This document shows positions 1 through 13,300 of a stretch of DNA of 64,000 bases, piece by piece. Origin of the DNA: Cyclospora cayetanensis (lineage: Eukaryota > Apicomplexa > Conoidasida > Eucoccidiorida > Eimeriidae); assembly GCF_002999335.1 (NCBI RefSeq), contig NW_020312469.1, positions 176,181 through 240,180 of the forward strand, written 5' to 3'. A program made the position numbers and the translations under genes. The notes under the pieces were generated by a model, which saw only the letters and a program-made list of their open reading frames with translations, was not told where the DNA came from and ran no database searches. Within the stretch, counting starts at the first letter, position 1. Every line of letters begins with the position of its first letter.

Positions 1-3000
1 CTGTCTCTAAATTTCGCTTTCCTTTACGAGTTTTTCTTCTTTCGTTTATATGTGCCCCCCTTCTCCTCCCTCTGGCACACCGTCTACTACAAACCGTTTC
101 TCCCTCGTTCAAAAGCCCTCCTGATTGTGGTGTGTTGTGCCTGCCGCCCCGAGGCATTCCCCATGTAAATATGTGCCTCTCTTTGGCTTGTGTACCCTCA
201 ATGAATGCGTGCTTGTCCTTTGCCTCGATCCACTTTTCGAACAGCTCCCGCATGAGAAAAATTCTGTTTTCGAGAACCGCCGAATGCCACGTGTACACTT
301 CTATTTCTTTAAAGTGCACTCCAACTGCTACTTCAGTCCTTTTCCCCCTAGCTGACACATCTATCTGCAGTTTCGGCTTCAACTCATACGGCTTTCCCAG
401 TTCCTGGGCAATCACGTTCGCCTCTCTAATAAGGGGCAACAACTAAGCGGATGAGCACACAGGGGTAAGAAGCAGAAGACAAAAGGTCAGAGACACGAGC
501 CACTGCAACAGAAGTTATCGACTACCAGAATATCTCCGAAAAGCATTCCGAAAATACTGCGATGAGAACATGAAGCATAACACCAGTACTTCCTAACTCT
601 GCGGCAGATGCAGGTAGACCAATAGTACAAAGCAGAGAGAAGCCAGCTCTTAGAACAATGAAATTCAAACAAGCGCAGAAGATTCGATGAGAAAGATTCT
701 TCTTCTGTCACGTGAAGCTCTACTACGATATGAGGATCTGCAATAGTAAAGTAGTAAACCTTACGCTTTTTGGTATCAACCACATAAGGCATTGCGTTGA
801 ACTGTACCCGTGTGAGTTTTTCGTTTAGCATCAAAATATCTGCCTCCGACTGCCTCCGTTTCAGCTCTTGAAATTCAATTTCCCTCTTTTTTGTTTCCAG
901 TTTTAACTGCTCGATCTGGAACTCTTCATGTATCTTCTGTAGCTGGTCGTCACTCGCCTGCTGCTGCATGGCTTGCAACTTTGCCTCGTATTCCTGAACA
1001 GCTTCAACGACAGCAGCAGCAGTAATAGCACGGGAGCAGGAAAGACAGAGGCGAACGAAGCAAACACTTCATGAATGAGAGCACTTGAAGAGACGAAGTG
1101 CACCATGCAACCAACTGAGTCACAAACAAAGCCCCAACTCTACAGGACGCTAATACGAACAGGCATCTTGCAACATTAGAATCTCAAACTACATCTGTTC
1201 CGAGCACGAGTGCGCGTCTAGACCGTATGCAACATTATAGGCTGCATGCATATTTTAGCATTTCAATTTGTATAGTAGTCAGAAAGGCCTTCCGCTGCTC
1301 TTGATTTATGCATACCCTTAGTCCTACCCCGACATGCGTTTTTTGCTCAGCATAGCGTGACTTATGTGGAATAGCTGCCTTGCGCTAGTGCTCCTGGCCA
1401 GCCCTTCCAGCGCTTAAACCTCCCTTTTTCTGTTCTCCTCTATTCCTTTAAGCTTACATCCTTCTGCTTTTGCATAGCTTGTTCTGTCTCCCTCAGTTTG
1501 CAAACGAACTGCGTTTTCTGCATCGTCTCTTCCTCGATCTGCTGCTCTGTTTTGGTAACGCTCTGCAGTCCACCCTGTTCCAGAGCTAGCTCCCTCATTA
1601 CTGCTTCGTATGAGTAAAATGATAGAAGTTCTTCTCTCTGAAGACCTCCTTGTCCTGGTAGCATCACTAAGAAGGCGTAGGTTTGTCCAACGACAATTCT
1701 GTCGCCCGAGTTAAGCTCCACGCTCTCGCCACCCTCCACTTTTTTCCCGTTGAGATACGTGCACTTACCCCCTTCTAGCACCACTAAACGTGCTGCCGCA
1801 TTCTGCCCCTCGGCCTTGTCGCCGTTTGTTTGCTGCAGGTAGCAGTGCCTCGGGCAGATTCCAGAGCCAGACAACGCAAGCGACGGATTGGTGGTGCTAT
1901 CTCGCCTTCCCATTTCCAGTTTGTCGGGGAATGATGGTATCTCAAAAGACAGAGAACCAGACAACAAAGGGTCTTCGTTTAAAACTGTCAAATGAGCAAC
2001 AGAGTGCCAGTCGGGGCCTGAGCGCAATGTGACCCAGCAGAGCAAGAAAATAGCACAGAGCAGTCATATGCATTTCATGCAAAGTACCGGTTCAAGCAAG
2101 CCACCGGTACAAGCAAGCCTTCAGAAAGAAGAACCATTTCTATGGAGTCGACACCAAATCGCGTTGGCAAACACCTAGCAAGTTACAAAAGGCCAACAAG
2201 ACAGATGATGAATCAGTCATTCAAAGTATCCAGCAAGTTCAAGCTTAGCCAGTGTACCCCCTGTTCCGGTAATTAAGCATCACAGACTTTTTCTCCTTGT
2301 TGAACTCACCTGGATCCTGTTTAGGGGCTCTGGCATGTGCTTCGGCAAGCTTTTCCTCCCAAGATCTTTGCATATCTGCAATTGCAGCCTCCATGGCCCT
2401 GATCTCCTCTTCATGAGCTCTTCGCAGAGCTAGTGTTTCTTCTTCGGACTGCACATTTGCGACGCCTCTGCCGGCACCCTGGCCTGAGCAAAGCTAGAGA
2501 AAAATTAATGCTGTACATTTGTCTGATGTCCATTTGCAAGCTCCGCCTGTCTCACTTTCTTCTCTCTTCCGTTCTTACAGTTTCTACGCTTTTATGTATC
2601 CATGACTCGCGTGGACTTTCTATCTGTATTGGTGGTTATCCCACTCCCTCCCACCCTGCCGTTGTAGCCTGTTCCCACTTTGCCACGCTTGCCCGACCCC
2701 TATAATGCACTTTTTTTCTTACCCCTCTCATCTCATCATTCATTCGTTCTGTGGTTACCGGACTCTCAAATTCTTTCCCGTTCACTGTGTGTCTGCATCT
2801 ACTGCATCTCGTCTGCTTGGGATACTCTCTCCGGCACCACCGTATATGTGTGTATCTGTCTCCTTACACTTCCCACTCCCTTGAACTAAAATTTCCTCCC
2901 TTACTGCTTATATCTTAGTTTTTGGTGCCCACGTCCTAGACAATAGCCGCATTCCCTTCCTTTTAGATAGCTAATTCCCCACCATGCACGAGATGCATAC

Positions 3001-6000
3001 CCCTGCGCCAATACCCCAAGCCTTTTTCGCTGGAACACATACTCCTATTGCTACATTTAAATACGGTCGCTCCGCGCAGCTGTGCCTTCACGCTTTGCGA
3101 TTACGTTATATTACCTTCAAGCAGTGCTTTCAACTTGGCATTTTCTTCCTTGAGTTCTCTGATGAGTCGTTCTGTAGGATCTTCATTAATTACGGCATTG
3201 TTTTTTATCTTTTTAGCCCTGTCAGCATATCTCAGAGTGCTGAGGCTTTCTTCGTAGTTGTTGCTAGCAGGGGAAATTGCACAGATCATGATTGTTTTGC
3301 TGCTTCCTCCAAGTGCATTTTGCAGCAATCTGGTCAGCCGGCTGTCTCTGTATGGGATAACGCCTTTGCTCTTTCCGAGGGCTTTGTCTGCCAAGGCGCT
3401 AATAACGTTTCCAAGGGCAGATAGAGACTTATTTATTGCACAGCCTTCCTTCAGTCTGTCTCCCGAAGCCCCCGTCTTAGCTGCCTTTTCCGAGCCAGCC
3501 AAATCCACCAGATGGATTACGCTCGTCTTTCGCCCTTGTTTTCCAGCAAAAGAAGTGACTTGCGTAAATTCGATTGACACCACTGCGTGGGCCTGAGGAA
3601 GTAAGTCAAATCACTTAATTAGCGACTAGAATGTAGAGAAAGGGATGCTGAATTAGGGCAAGGTTGTAAGTAGGCAGAGAAGACAAAAAGACAATATGGA
3701 TGGGACACAAAGGAGGTGAAGACATGCGTGAACAGGTCTAGAAACAATATAAGAAATACAGCGAATGCAAGAGATAGGGTTCAAGGCAAACCGAGACGAA
3801 AGAGAAGTTTCCAAGTGAAGGAGAAAGAAAGTACTTACTCGGCTGCTCGTAGCATTCATCAGAGTCGCCCCAACTGCGGCACACACTCCATTAAATTGAC
3901 TTTTTGGGGGTTTTTGGTATACACTCTACAACTTTGCACCAGATCGGTGCTCTTAGACAAAGCAAAGAAAACACTGTCGAACACTGAAGGTATAAGAGGT
4001 TGCGAATTCCCTTTGGAACGATTTCTGCCATAACTCGAATGGCGAGTAATGACAATTCAAACATAAAGCCAATGCCCAACACTGTAATCGCTAACTCAGC
4101 CCTTCTTAATACAGTGCTCTAAAGCACAAACGTTTAGCGCTCTGCTTGCCTGTTCTGTTGGCAGTTCCTCTCTCTGTAACCGCCTGGATTTCTTCAAAAG
4201 AGGATACAGCTGTTTTTGTAAGGCCTTCTACAAAAACGCCAAGCTGTCTGGACTCCCTGCAAAAATATGGTGGCACTGAAAGCTCTCAACCCTTTACTAA
4301 TGCAAAGAGTTAGATTCCCACATAGTCACTGAAGTCCCAAGACAGTGTTATGTATTCTCCGTTTTACTCGTATCAAATGGCACATACATGCAAAAACCAT
4401 ATGCATTTGTATGTGATATCGGCTGTTTGTCTTTATTTTGGGGACATTTTTATGTGAATACTTTTGTTCCTTTGTACACACAGGCCCAACAACTCTATGC
4501 ATATATGTGCACATGCAGCAGAGCTTCGAAATATGATGATATGACACTATCTATTTAATAAGTAGAAGTACATGTTTGAAAAAGTACTTAGGCATTGCAG
4601 GAGAAAGAGCATCTTTGTGTGTGGCGGTGACCCACAAAAATGAGCATCCACCTGGATTCAAAAAGTACTGTGAGACCTGTGATCAATTTATGCTTTTATG
4701 TCCTAGTTATTTGCCCCAGTTAAAATTAAAATGCTCATAGTCGCATTCCCACTAGATGCACGCGCACATAGAGCGTGTGGGGGCAAGCTTCCTTGCTTTT
4801 CTGAATGCAAATCTGAACTTTACGCTAAACAATTGTTCTCTGAAGGTAAGTCACGAGGGCGTTTAACAGTCCCCTCATTGCTGTCTTTGCCTGCTTATTC
4901 TAGCCGCCATATTTTGATGCTTCCGATTTTGGGATATACTGCCAGACCCACCGTAATTCATAAACCTTTTAAGCATTAAACTTCAAGGAAAACACTGACA
5001 ACAATCTTGAGGGTCTATTCTTGTACTAGAGCTGATGGTAAAGTCGCCCCTGTTTCGTGTTTTACCCTTCTGCCCGCCTCCTCGAAGGCTTCCCTGCTTT
5101 CCACCTACCCCCGACCCTTTGCACACTGTCTTAATTCTCTTGTGTATTTCTGATTACTCTGCTTTGATTTTAGTTATCGGATTCTTTAGGTAGTTTTACG
5201 GTTCGTGACACCTCCTGACTAGCCTCTATTCCTCGTCAACGGCGGTGGGAATGGCACTCCAAGGAGATATGTACTGGTAATTGTAGGAAAAGGAGAGCTA
5301 GCGGGACCGGAATAGATTAGGAAGCCATATATGACCAAATAGCTAGCAGAAAGAGATACGGACTCATCATATGCATTCATTGCTAACAAGCGCAACAAAG
5401 GACATTCCACCAAAAATGGCGTCCACTATGTACTCAAAAACACCCAAATTTTGGAAAACGCGACAACTCAAGAGATAGGCGAATGTAGCCGAAAACTGAT
5501 AAGCGCAGAGAAACTAATTGAGCTAATGAAAAATGAAAGCCAACCGAGGATGAAACGAAGTAGTGAGCGGGTAGCCATAACGTGTAAACCGAAAGCTGTT
5601 ATAAAATCCAGCAGATATCTACTTCCAGTATTACCTGATTTCCAGCCCTCCCTTGGGTCTCTCTGTCGGCTTGCAGAGAAGATCTTGTACACACTCGTTG
5701 TAGATTTCTAGCATCCCAACTTGCACCTCGAACGTTTTGCCAGCTTCAGTGTTGCTGTTGATCCTTTTGAAGATCTCTTCGCATGCAGTCGGGATAATGC
5801 CTTTATTTTTCCCATACCCCATCATTGAATAACTCTTCCCTGCGCCTGTCTGCCCGTAAGCAAAGAGACATGCGTGGTAGCCCTCCCATGCGTTATCTAG
5901 AACTTCTATGCCGAGTTGGTTGAAGACGGCCTCCTGATCAGCGTAGTTTGAGCCGGGAAGAGGTCGACTGTGGCCGTCTACTTCCTCGAAACCATCATGG

Positions 6001-6170
6001 GACCAGAAAGAATAATCAAAGGTAAACGTTCTCGGTTCTGCCCTTTCCGCACCCTCTAAGTCTGTAATGGTTGTGCTGTTCCCCCGCATAGAAACGCAGC
6101 ACAACGAGTCCATGTCCTTCTCCCGCTGATTGAAAGGTCGCACACGGACCGCCACCTTTACGTTACTCAT
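1..6170 (-). CDS. Kinesin-3-type motor protein with FHA domain (3' partial)
   Basis: A microtubule motor, probably moving vesicles or organelles. Eight exons join in phase: 6170-5635, 4256-4150, 3873-3839, 3592-3115, 2483-2310, 2017-1458, 993-808 and 442 to about 196. The first seven total 2,076 nt (692 codons). The start is the ATG at 6170 ([13 protein letters not shown]), because the longer frame opens only with GTG. The motor domain shows the P-loop GQTGAGKS (residues 106-113), switch I NATSSRAH and switch II DLAGSE. A neck and coiled coil follow, then an FHA domain (exon 6, starting near [14 protein letters not shown], with GRRDS and a later GDRIVVG), then more coiled coil and a stalk block starting [15 protein letters not shown], as in KIF1-type kinesins. 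The intron after 4150 starts with GC rather than GT. The gene runs off the left edge, so any cargo-binding tail is missing. Family call is firm; cargo is unknown. Confidence 0.92.
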
Positions 6171-7172
6171 TTTCGGTGGCTCTACTTGGTATCTATTTGC
6201 CTTTACGATGCTTTTGTCTGCGTTTTGCACTGTTTGGCTCGCTGGCGTGCAGGCGAATGGCCACAGTTAGCCTTCTAATACCCGCCAGCCGTATTTTTAA
6301 GTATGCACGCGCTTCCTGTGCTTTTCTTCTATAGATTCGCATGTACGGGCGTTAAGTGGACGGGATTCTCCGTGTTTCGACTTGTGGCCGATCTCTTGTT
6401 TCAGTTCAAGGTGGCTAAAGGAAGAAGAACACTGTAGATGGCCGTTTAAATGGCTTTTTCATCTCTCAGTCAGCAGAAAGGAGTTTCTCCGTTTTCTGTG
6501 GAGTATTGAACACAAGAAGGACAAATCCACAAACCGCACCCAAACAGTCCTTCAGTCCCCTTTCGCCCTCGCTGCCATATTGTGGCTCTACCAACCAATT
6601 TTGCTGCTTTCCGCCTAGACACACTTCATCACTGCTCAGCTTTAATTTTGCGGATAAATAGATCGCACAGAAGTCCTTTCAACATGTGGGTTTACCGGGA
6701 TCAGAAAAGGGTTAGAGGCTGTGCAGTCACTTGGGGCTGTACCGAGCAAGTAATGAAAAGAGAACAATAGGAAGAAGCTTTCAGGAAGCGCCTTATCATC
6801 TCGACACGCATTGAATATTTGAGCGAACATCTGGTTCGGCGTGTGTATTTATTGAATGCTGATCGTTTTCCCCTGCTTTTTCTTTTTGGGCCCTTGCCCT
6901 TGTTGTAGGCTGGTGCTAGCTTGAGCCTCTCTCACTCGCCTTCTTCTCTACTTGCTCCAAAGCCCTGAATATTCGCAATAAAAAGAGTCTGTATGTATGT
7001 TGCCTCTCCTTTGTGCCTCCTCTGCCAGTTGTTTACACACCGGAGGAGTGTGAAGCAAGCACACTACTACTCCCTTTGTCTCTGGCTATCCCTTGGTCTG
7101 TGCTGCGCCCACTCCTTCATGAATTTCTCACCGCAGCTCATCTATAAGCGAGCTCATGCCTTGCATGCAATC
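6171..7172. promoter_or_regulatory. Shared upstream region between divergent kinesin and carrier genes
   Basis: About 1 kb separates the kinesin start (- strand, 6170) from the proposed carrier start (+ strand, 7173), so both 5' regions lie here. No ORF in it has a convincing start or family match. No clear core promoter element could be picked out by eye. The role is inferred from the head-to-head gene arrangement alone. Confidence 0.4.
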
Positions 7173-10100
7173 ATGGGTAACGCAGTGAGGCCTTTCCAGT
7201 AGCAGATCTACGACTCCCAAGTTAGAACTTCAGGAATTGAACTTCTTTCCCTGGTTGGTAACCTCGCGTTGCATTTTCTCCCGAAGATGTTGCACCCTCA
7301 GTCCGAGCGACCCTCACTGCTTCGTGGATACCCTGCAAACACTTTAGGGCCCCCTTCCCCAGCGCCCCCCCGCCGTCTGCCTCTAGAGCTTCTAATGCAA
7401 CAGCAGCCGCTACCACATTTGCTGCGGGTTTGGAGGCAGCATAAAGAGGAGAAGAGACGCATGGCGCAAGGTAGGACAGGCGACTTTTCTTCGTGGCCAG
7501 TATGGGTAATCTCCAGGTGGTTCGTGCGTGCGAGTGACTGCTGACCTGGTAGTACATTTCGTGTATATGCGCATCAAGTATAGGCAAATCTACTGCCGCC
7601 CGTGCGAACGCATGTGACCGTATCAACTCTACCACGCATGCAGCTGATTTACACACACACACGCACGTATACATGTTCATTTTGTGCCAGTGTTCTTACT
7701 TGCTGGCACAGGCCGCTTGCTGCTGGGTGCTCTTTGCTCTCTCGGCGGTCCCATGGCAGTGGCAACTGTTATAATGGGGCCACTCGACCGACTCCGCATC
7801 CTTCAGCAAACAGAAGACGCAATAAAGAATCAGACCTTCCAGCAGAGACGAGGAACAAAAAGACGTTTGGGAAGCCTTTGGGTTGGAGCTGGCTGTGGGG
7901 GTCTGAGGTGCTTCGTCGCGTGCACAGTCGGCCTCTCAGCCAACCAGGCGCTCAGGTGGTTGGCTGGTGTCTTTTAGATTAATTTGGCTCTTAAGTTTTC
8001 TGCGTTTATCCCTGATACTATTTCGGGGACTGGGGATGTCTCAGATTACAGTTTCTACTTCCATGGCTGTGACGCTGCTTTGGTTGAAAGGCATAGTGCA
8101 GTGAATAGGCCCTTAGAACTGATTCTCTACATTGCAAGGAGGAACAAGACGTGAAGCGAATCAAGGTTCATGGATCAGGATTCCAAGTTCTTACATTAAT
8201 GTGTGATGCGCTGTAGGGCCCCTAGCGCCAGCGAAGGCATGAGTGCTGAAATTCACGAGGTATCAATCCGACGTTGGGCTATACCGTCTGAAGATCTCAT
8301 ATTTTAGTTTATAATCTTACCTAGAGTCGCTTTTCTATCTGCTTCCCCGCTTCAGCGAATTTGGGTGAACCAGCTTTTAGAGTGCAAGAAGAGCTAGCTT
8401 CCTCGTTCTGCGGATAAAAGTGCCTTGGTTTGTGTCTAAGGCTTACGGCTTCCTCCATGTACGCTGTTCACTGTTGTATGGCTGCAATTGTTCAGATCTG
8501 CAGTCTCGCTCTTAGTTCATTCGTTGCATCTGCTGTTTGTCACCCAATAGAGCTTATTAGGACTGTCCTAATTGCCGGTAAGCGGTGCAGGTGCCTCTCT
8601 GGGTTTGAGGGGGTTCCTTCGCTTCGCCATTTTTGTCCTTTAGTGTATTTCTGCATAGTTTTGGCCTATGAGTATATGTGATCACCTTTCCATGGCTTCA
8701 TATGCTACAGGAGGTGGTCTGTTGTCCCTCTCGGCATAAACGTGTATGCGTAGATGCAGATGTATATACATATATATAATGTACATAGGTTCACGTATAT
8801 TTAAAATTTTCTTCGTAGAAGCTTGCAAGCATGCATTTAAGTGGACTTGATTCTATGTGTGTGGTGTAATGAATGGCGTAATGCACAGGTGCAGTTTGCG
8901 GGTCAATTCATATGCGTAAAATTTTTGTCATGAGCCTTTTGCGTGCTTCCGACGAATTCCCCCTTTTTTGTGTCTCTTTCCCTATATTGTTCGTGAATGC
9001 AGTGGAAAGTCATTTGGGCATTAGGAGCGCGAAAGCCTGTGTGTCGGCTGTTTACAGACATTCAGGTGGGTGAACAGCACAACCATTCCCCTGCAGTTGG
9101 TTCTCAGAATCGCACTATATATAACAGCTAAGTGTAATCTAAGATGCTCACGGAGTTCCGATTAGAGCATGCGCATATCTAGAAAGCAAGTAGCATTTCA
9201 TTCGTGCTTCTCGCATGGCATATATAGCAATGGTTGCCGACTGAATCATAAAATTCAATGTACATCACGCCCACAGAGGGAGGCGGAATGGTCTTTATCA
9301 TCGAGCGTGGGGATAGATAGAGGGGCCTTAGTATACGGCATCCAGTAAAAGTGAATGGAGGGCTTTGTTTTGGGGGCCTACAGAACCGGGAGGTGCAAGG
9401 ATTCGAGTTTAAGACATACCCTTCAAGTTCTAGGATGTACTGCTTACACGTGCGACTTGCTTTCGTCTGTTCTGGTTTATCAGGTCTCCTCGGCTTTTAT
9501 TCAGGATTCTCGTTCACGTGCTTATCAGTTATTCCGTTCTCCTTTTTGGCTGCTTCTTTCTACTCACCTTGCCTCTCGGCTCTGATTTCTTTCTCTCATA
9601 GGTGGGAGCCTTCGCGGGGCAGCCTGGGGAGCCCTCAGAAAACCTCTGGGGGGACTGATGTGCAGCATCGTACGTTACATGACGCTTCTGCAGAGGCTGC
9701 CTCTGTTGGTGCTTCTGATTCGGAGAGCTCGAGTACCTCTTTAGGAGCCCTCCCTGGCGTTTTGTCGGCAGTGGTCCCAGTACACACCACGGGGGGGAGC
9801 ACTCCTCTGCTTTTTACACTTTCACTTCTCTCTGCATATTTGTCTTCTCGCGCTGCTCAAGGAATAATTTACCCCATCGAGACTCTCAGGTGAGTGCTTC
9901 GTGATGCTGCTGCTTTTGTTACCTTTCGTTTTCCATGACCGCTTTTGCTGTGGCATCTGTTGTTTTCGGTGCGGGAGCTTTCGTCCATATGTGCTGTGGC
10001 AAGTGCTCTATCGGCAAGTTTCCAACTTTTGAGTTTTGTGGCTCGTGTTTGGTCGTAGGCGTCGCTATCAGGTCTCCTTTTTCTGGCCCTTGTTTCGGGG

Positions 10101-10371
10101 CCTTCCGTCAGTGCATCTTTCCAGCAGCGTTCCGGGTAAACGTTCAGGTGTCTGTACATTGCGTGCCTCGGGAATGCGATCTCTAGAAGGCCGAATACGG
10201 GATGCACTGTTTGGGCTAACTCCTCAGCGTACTGTTAAGGAGACACTCTGGCATCAGCTTAAAACATCACGGGGCAGGGGCTGCTGGAAGGGCAGCAAAT
10301 TACTGCTTCTAAAGACAGTACCTGAAGCAGTCATTATGGTACTTGCTGCGCAAGCGCTTGCAGCCCATTAA
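7173..10371 (+). CDS. Mitochondrial carrier family protein (SLC25-like), substrate unknown
   Basis: Probably an inner-membrane solute carrier. All three repeat signatures (Px[DE]xx[RK]) are visible: PLDRLR (about 7775), HPIELIR (about 8545) and YPIETLRRR (9875, completed across an intron). Good exons are 7691-7955, 8504-8577, 9003-9065, part of 9602-9889, and 10059-10371 ending in TAA. The last join is exact: CTC AG then GCGTCGC gives LRRR. A possible first exon is just ATG G at 7173-7176, which would give MVFLLAGTG. The 9602-9889 exon is ambiguous. Joined to the strong donor after 9065 it reads SLRGAAWGALRKPLGG, which looks like a carrier matrix loop, but that frame stops near 9742 and needs an extra intron to reach YPIETLR. 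Alternatively a weaker donor after 9069 keeps one frame. The usual hydrophobic stretch between repeats 1 and 2 is short, so an exon may be missed. Confidence 0.72.
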
Positions 10372-13300
10372 TATGCAAATAAAATGCGGCGAAAACGACA
10401 GCGTGCAAGAGCCTTTGGCCGCGCCTACCTGAAGCATTGCACTGGCTCTTGGGGAGAGGAACTTAAGGATTAAGCATTCATATGCAGACACAGTCCCTGG
10501 GACACAGTCAGATATCTAATCAAGGGAGAGATAGACGGGAATATGCAGAAGGATAGAGGAACAGATACATCCGCATTTGTATAAGGGTCCAGCGCAGCAC
10601 TCTTCTATGAGAGATCCCATCTATAAGTCTTAACGACGCAAAGTACAGTACATGCACTGTGCGGCTTTGCATTCTCTTTCCTGGACACATTACTGCCTGC
10701 GGCTGAATGTATGTGGTTACATGCCTCCGTCTGTTTATATTTCTGTCTCGATATCTACCCATTTTTATGTCTTACATTAGTGGCGGCATTCTTGGCTTGA
10801 CTAATTTCTATTTGATTTCATATTTTCTGTGTTTTGGGGCCTTTCATGTACTCAATGCTCGCCTCCGTTCCTCTGCAACGCTTGTTTCTGGTGTACGATG
10901 CCTAACTCGCCTAATGTGACTAAGCTATACACGTCACTTCTATTGTGTTTTATAACATCTCTCGCTGCCCCTTTTTGAGCTAAGCTACAATTAAACGCTT
11001 TCTACTGTGCCAGTTCTACTAAATAAGAGTAACTAGTAGATTTACCGATCCGTGTGTTAGCATAGCTAAGTTGTTTCAAATCCCAGTTAAGTGGATACAA
11101 GAAGACGCAATATACTGTTTGTTCGGTGGGTGCTAGATACAGCTAGTTGTAATTTCTAGAAAAGTTTAAACGACAGTAACGTGCACCCTGGCTCTCCCTT
11201 GCCTCTTATTGAACTCTGATGGCTCGAGAAGGGGGAGGCCAGAATTCTTCGGAGTGTTGCCCGACCGAGACTTTAGATGGGGTCTCCTAACTAGTAGCAC
11301 CGCATGGTTTGATTTAGCTGTTCCCACTCATCCACTGGTTGTGAATGGGTTGGGATGCCAGCTTTCCCTGCAGCCCTTCTCTGTTCTTGATCAAAATATT
11401 TGTAAATTATCAAATAGGATTTTCATTAGCAGCATTTCCATTGGCAGAAAGAACCCCGTGACGCTGGAAGGTGGCGGTGACAATTCCTGTGCGGGCGGCA
11501 GAGGCTTGCCTACAAGCCGACATTATCACATTAGTTTTACAGCCGGAGAAAAGGCGTGTTTTGCGAGCCGGCAAAACGTGCGTGAATGCGTCAATGAGAT
11601 AATGCATACCAAAAAGTCAAATGGTTGTAAGGAAGGGCAATTACTGAAAGAGTGCATCAGCTGCGTGCAGATGTATCGTGCTGTACCTGCAAAAATGAGT
11701 GCTCTTGCTACAGGTCTATCGAAAATAGAGGCAGTTCAATGTTGGCTATTTAATGCAAGATGTTGGTTTGCGTGCAGGAATTGCTAGAGCTCAAGCCTTC
11801 ATACAAGCCCTCACGCCTTGCCTTTTTCCGAGATATTTTTGCTCAACAACTTTGGGAGAAGAAAGAACGCTGAAACAGGGCAATGAATGAATAGATCGGT
11901 AAAATCAGGAAACTAGTTAGCTTTAATTCGCAAAAGCCACAACGCAATCCAACAGCTGCTTTATAATATCAGGCATGCTCAACGCATTACATCAGGTAGT
12001 CCTAGGATGGGCAGCGAATAAGCGATTAAACAACTGACCGGTGGGGCCTCCCAAAATTATGGACTACTTGAGCGTACTAGAGCAAACGAATTAAAATTCT
12101 ACGCTCTTCAAAGAAGGGGAAGAAACGAGTCAGGATTTGAACTCGGTGCATATTGAGGCTGTGTTAACCGGCCCTAGCTTACAAGCTAATGTGGACGAAA
12201 GAAGCAGCCTTTTGAAGTACTTCGCACGCGTAACCAGCCCCGCAAAGCCTCCCATCAACGCACATGCTTTTATTTTTAGTGGTTGTGCCATATTATCGAG
12301 AACCGGAAGCGCATAGAAAAAGCCAATGAGTTTAACGGCCAGGCTGAACCCAGCGAAAGCGCGCTGCTGGCTGGGCAAAGGAGGCACATCAGGGACACGG
12401 TCGGGTGGCGTAGCGAACAAGGCCGCTGAGGAATGAATTACAGCTATGATAATTGACACTGAATGTGAGAGGGCATCTGCTTTCCGAGGAGACGGTGCAG
12501 AAATGCAGTTTATCTGCTCACTCGGGAGGGCAGTCTAAGGCACGGGTTTGCTGAGGGGTTGCAGAACGCAAGGATTAGCAAGGCCTCGCCAATTGATTGG
12601 CACTTCAAATCAGAATTGGATGCTGTTAGCATGGCTCGTGACTTTTATGTTGCACCTGTGCACCGTGACGTACTTTAGGGTATGCCATGATCGACCAATG
12701 GAAAGCGCTCATGCATTCACAGCTGCCCGCTGTGTGGATAAGTATGCTAACGAAGGCCAAAAAGAGGCGCCTCCTGTTCTCCTGAGCAGCGCTCATTCCA
12801 TCGATTGTAAGCGAGATAGATGCAGGGCCTCAATAGGCAAAGGCAGAGTCTCCATGCCGGAATTCTTGAGGCGGTTGATAATCATCCTCGCTGTGTCATC
12901 AACCTTCTCCGTGTCTCAGACAGCACCTTCTCAAATTTGATCAGTCGAAGGATTGTGAACAAACAAAATGAACACAGAGGACCACGCTGACGAAACCGCA
13001 GTTCCAGCAGTAACAACAGGGTCCGACAGACAGAACACACCACCACAGTCTGCAATATTTGCGACTCTGTACTCAAGAGAATTCGATTGCCCTGCTTGAA
13101 TCTTTCTTTGTGCTGAGTGAGGCTAGAGCACAACAATACACTCGTCCACCCTTTCCTCTTACACAAAACTGGTCTACACTGTGAAGCTCCTCTTCGACCT
13201 TGGCCTGGAGCTGGTGGTCTCGGGCCATCGGCCACCCTTAGTAGCGAAGGGATGCAGCGAACAGCTGGCTAGGGAAAATATCGCGAGAAAAACTATGGTG

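Noticed and set aside
487..807. Continuation of the kinesin exon past 808
   Set aside because: Open frame but poor protein texture. Splicing at CGG|GTACAG to the exon at 442 restores the conserved LLPLIREAN sequence, so this is intron read-through.
11209..11787. 192-residue + strand ORF
   Set aside because: It starts inside the dispersed repeat fragment, and its first codons match non-coding sequence at 44.9 kb. The longest frame may not be translated.
12118..12200. Possible - strand tRNA from a B-box-like GTTCAAATCC
   Set aside because: The flanking bases do not form a T-stem, and no acceptor or anticodon stem could be built.
12620..12940. 106-residue + strand ORF with a hydrophobic start (MLLAWLVTFMLHL)
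   Set aside because: Signal-like N-terminus but otherwise featureless, no A/G at a strong start context could be relied on, and it sits in a long gene-poor region.
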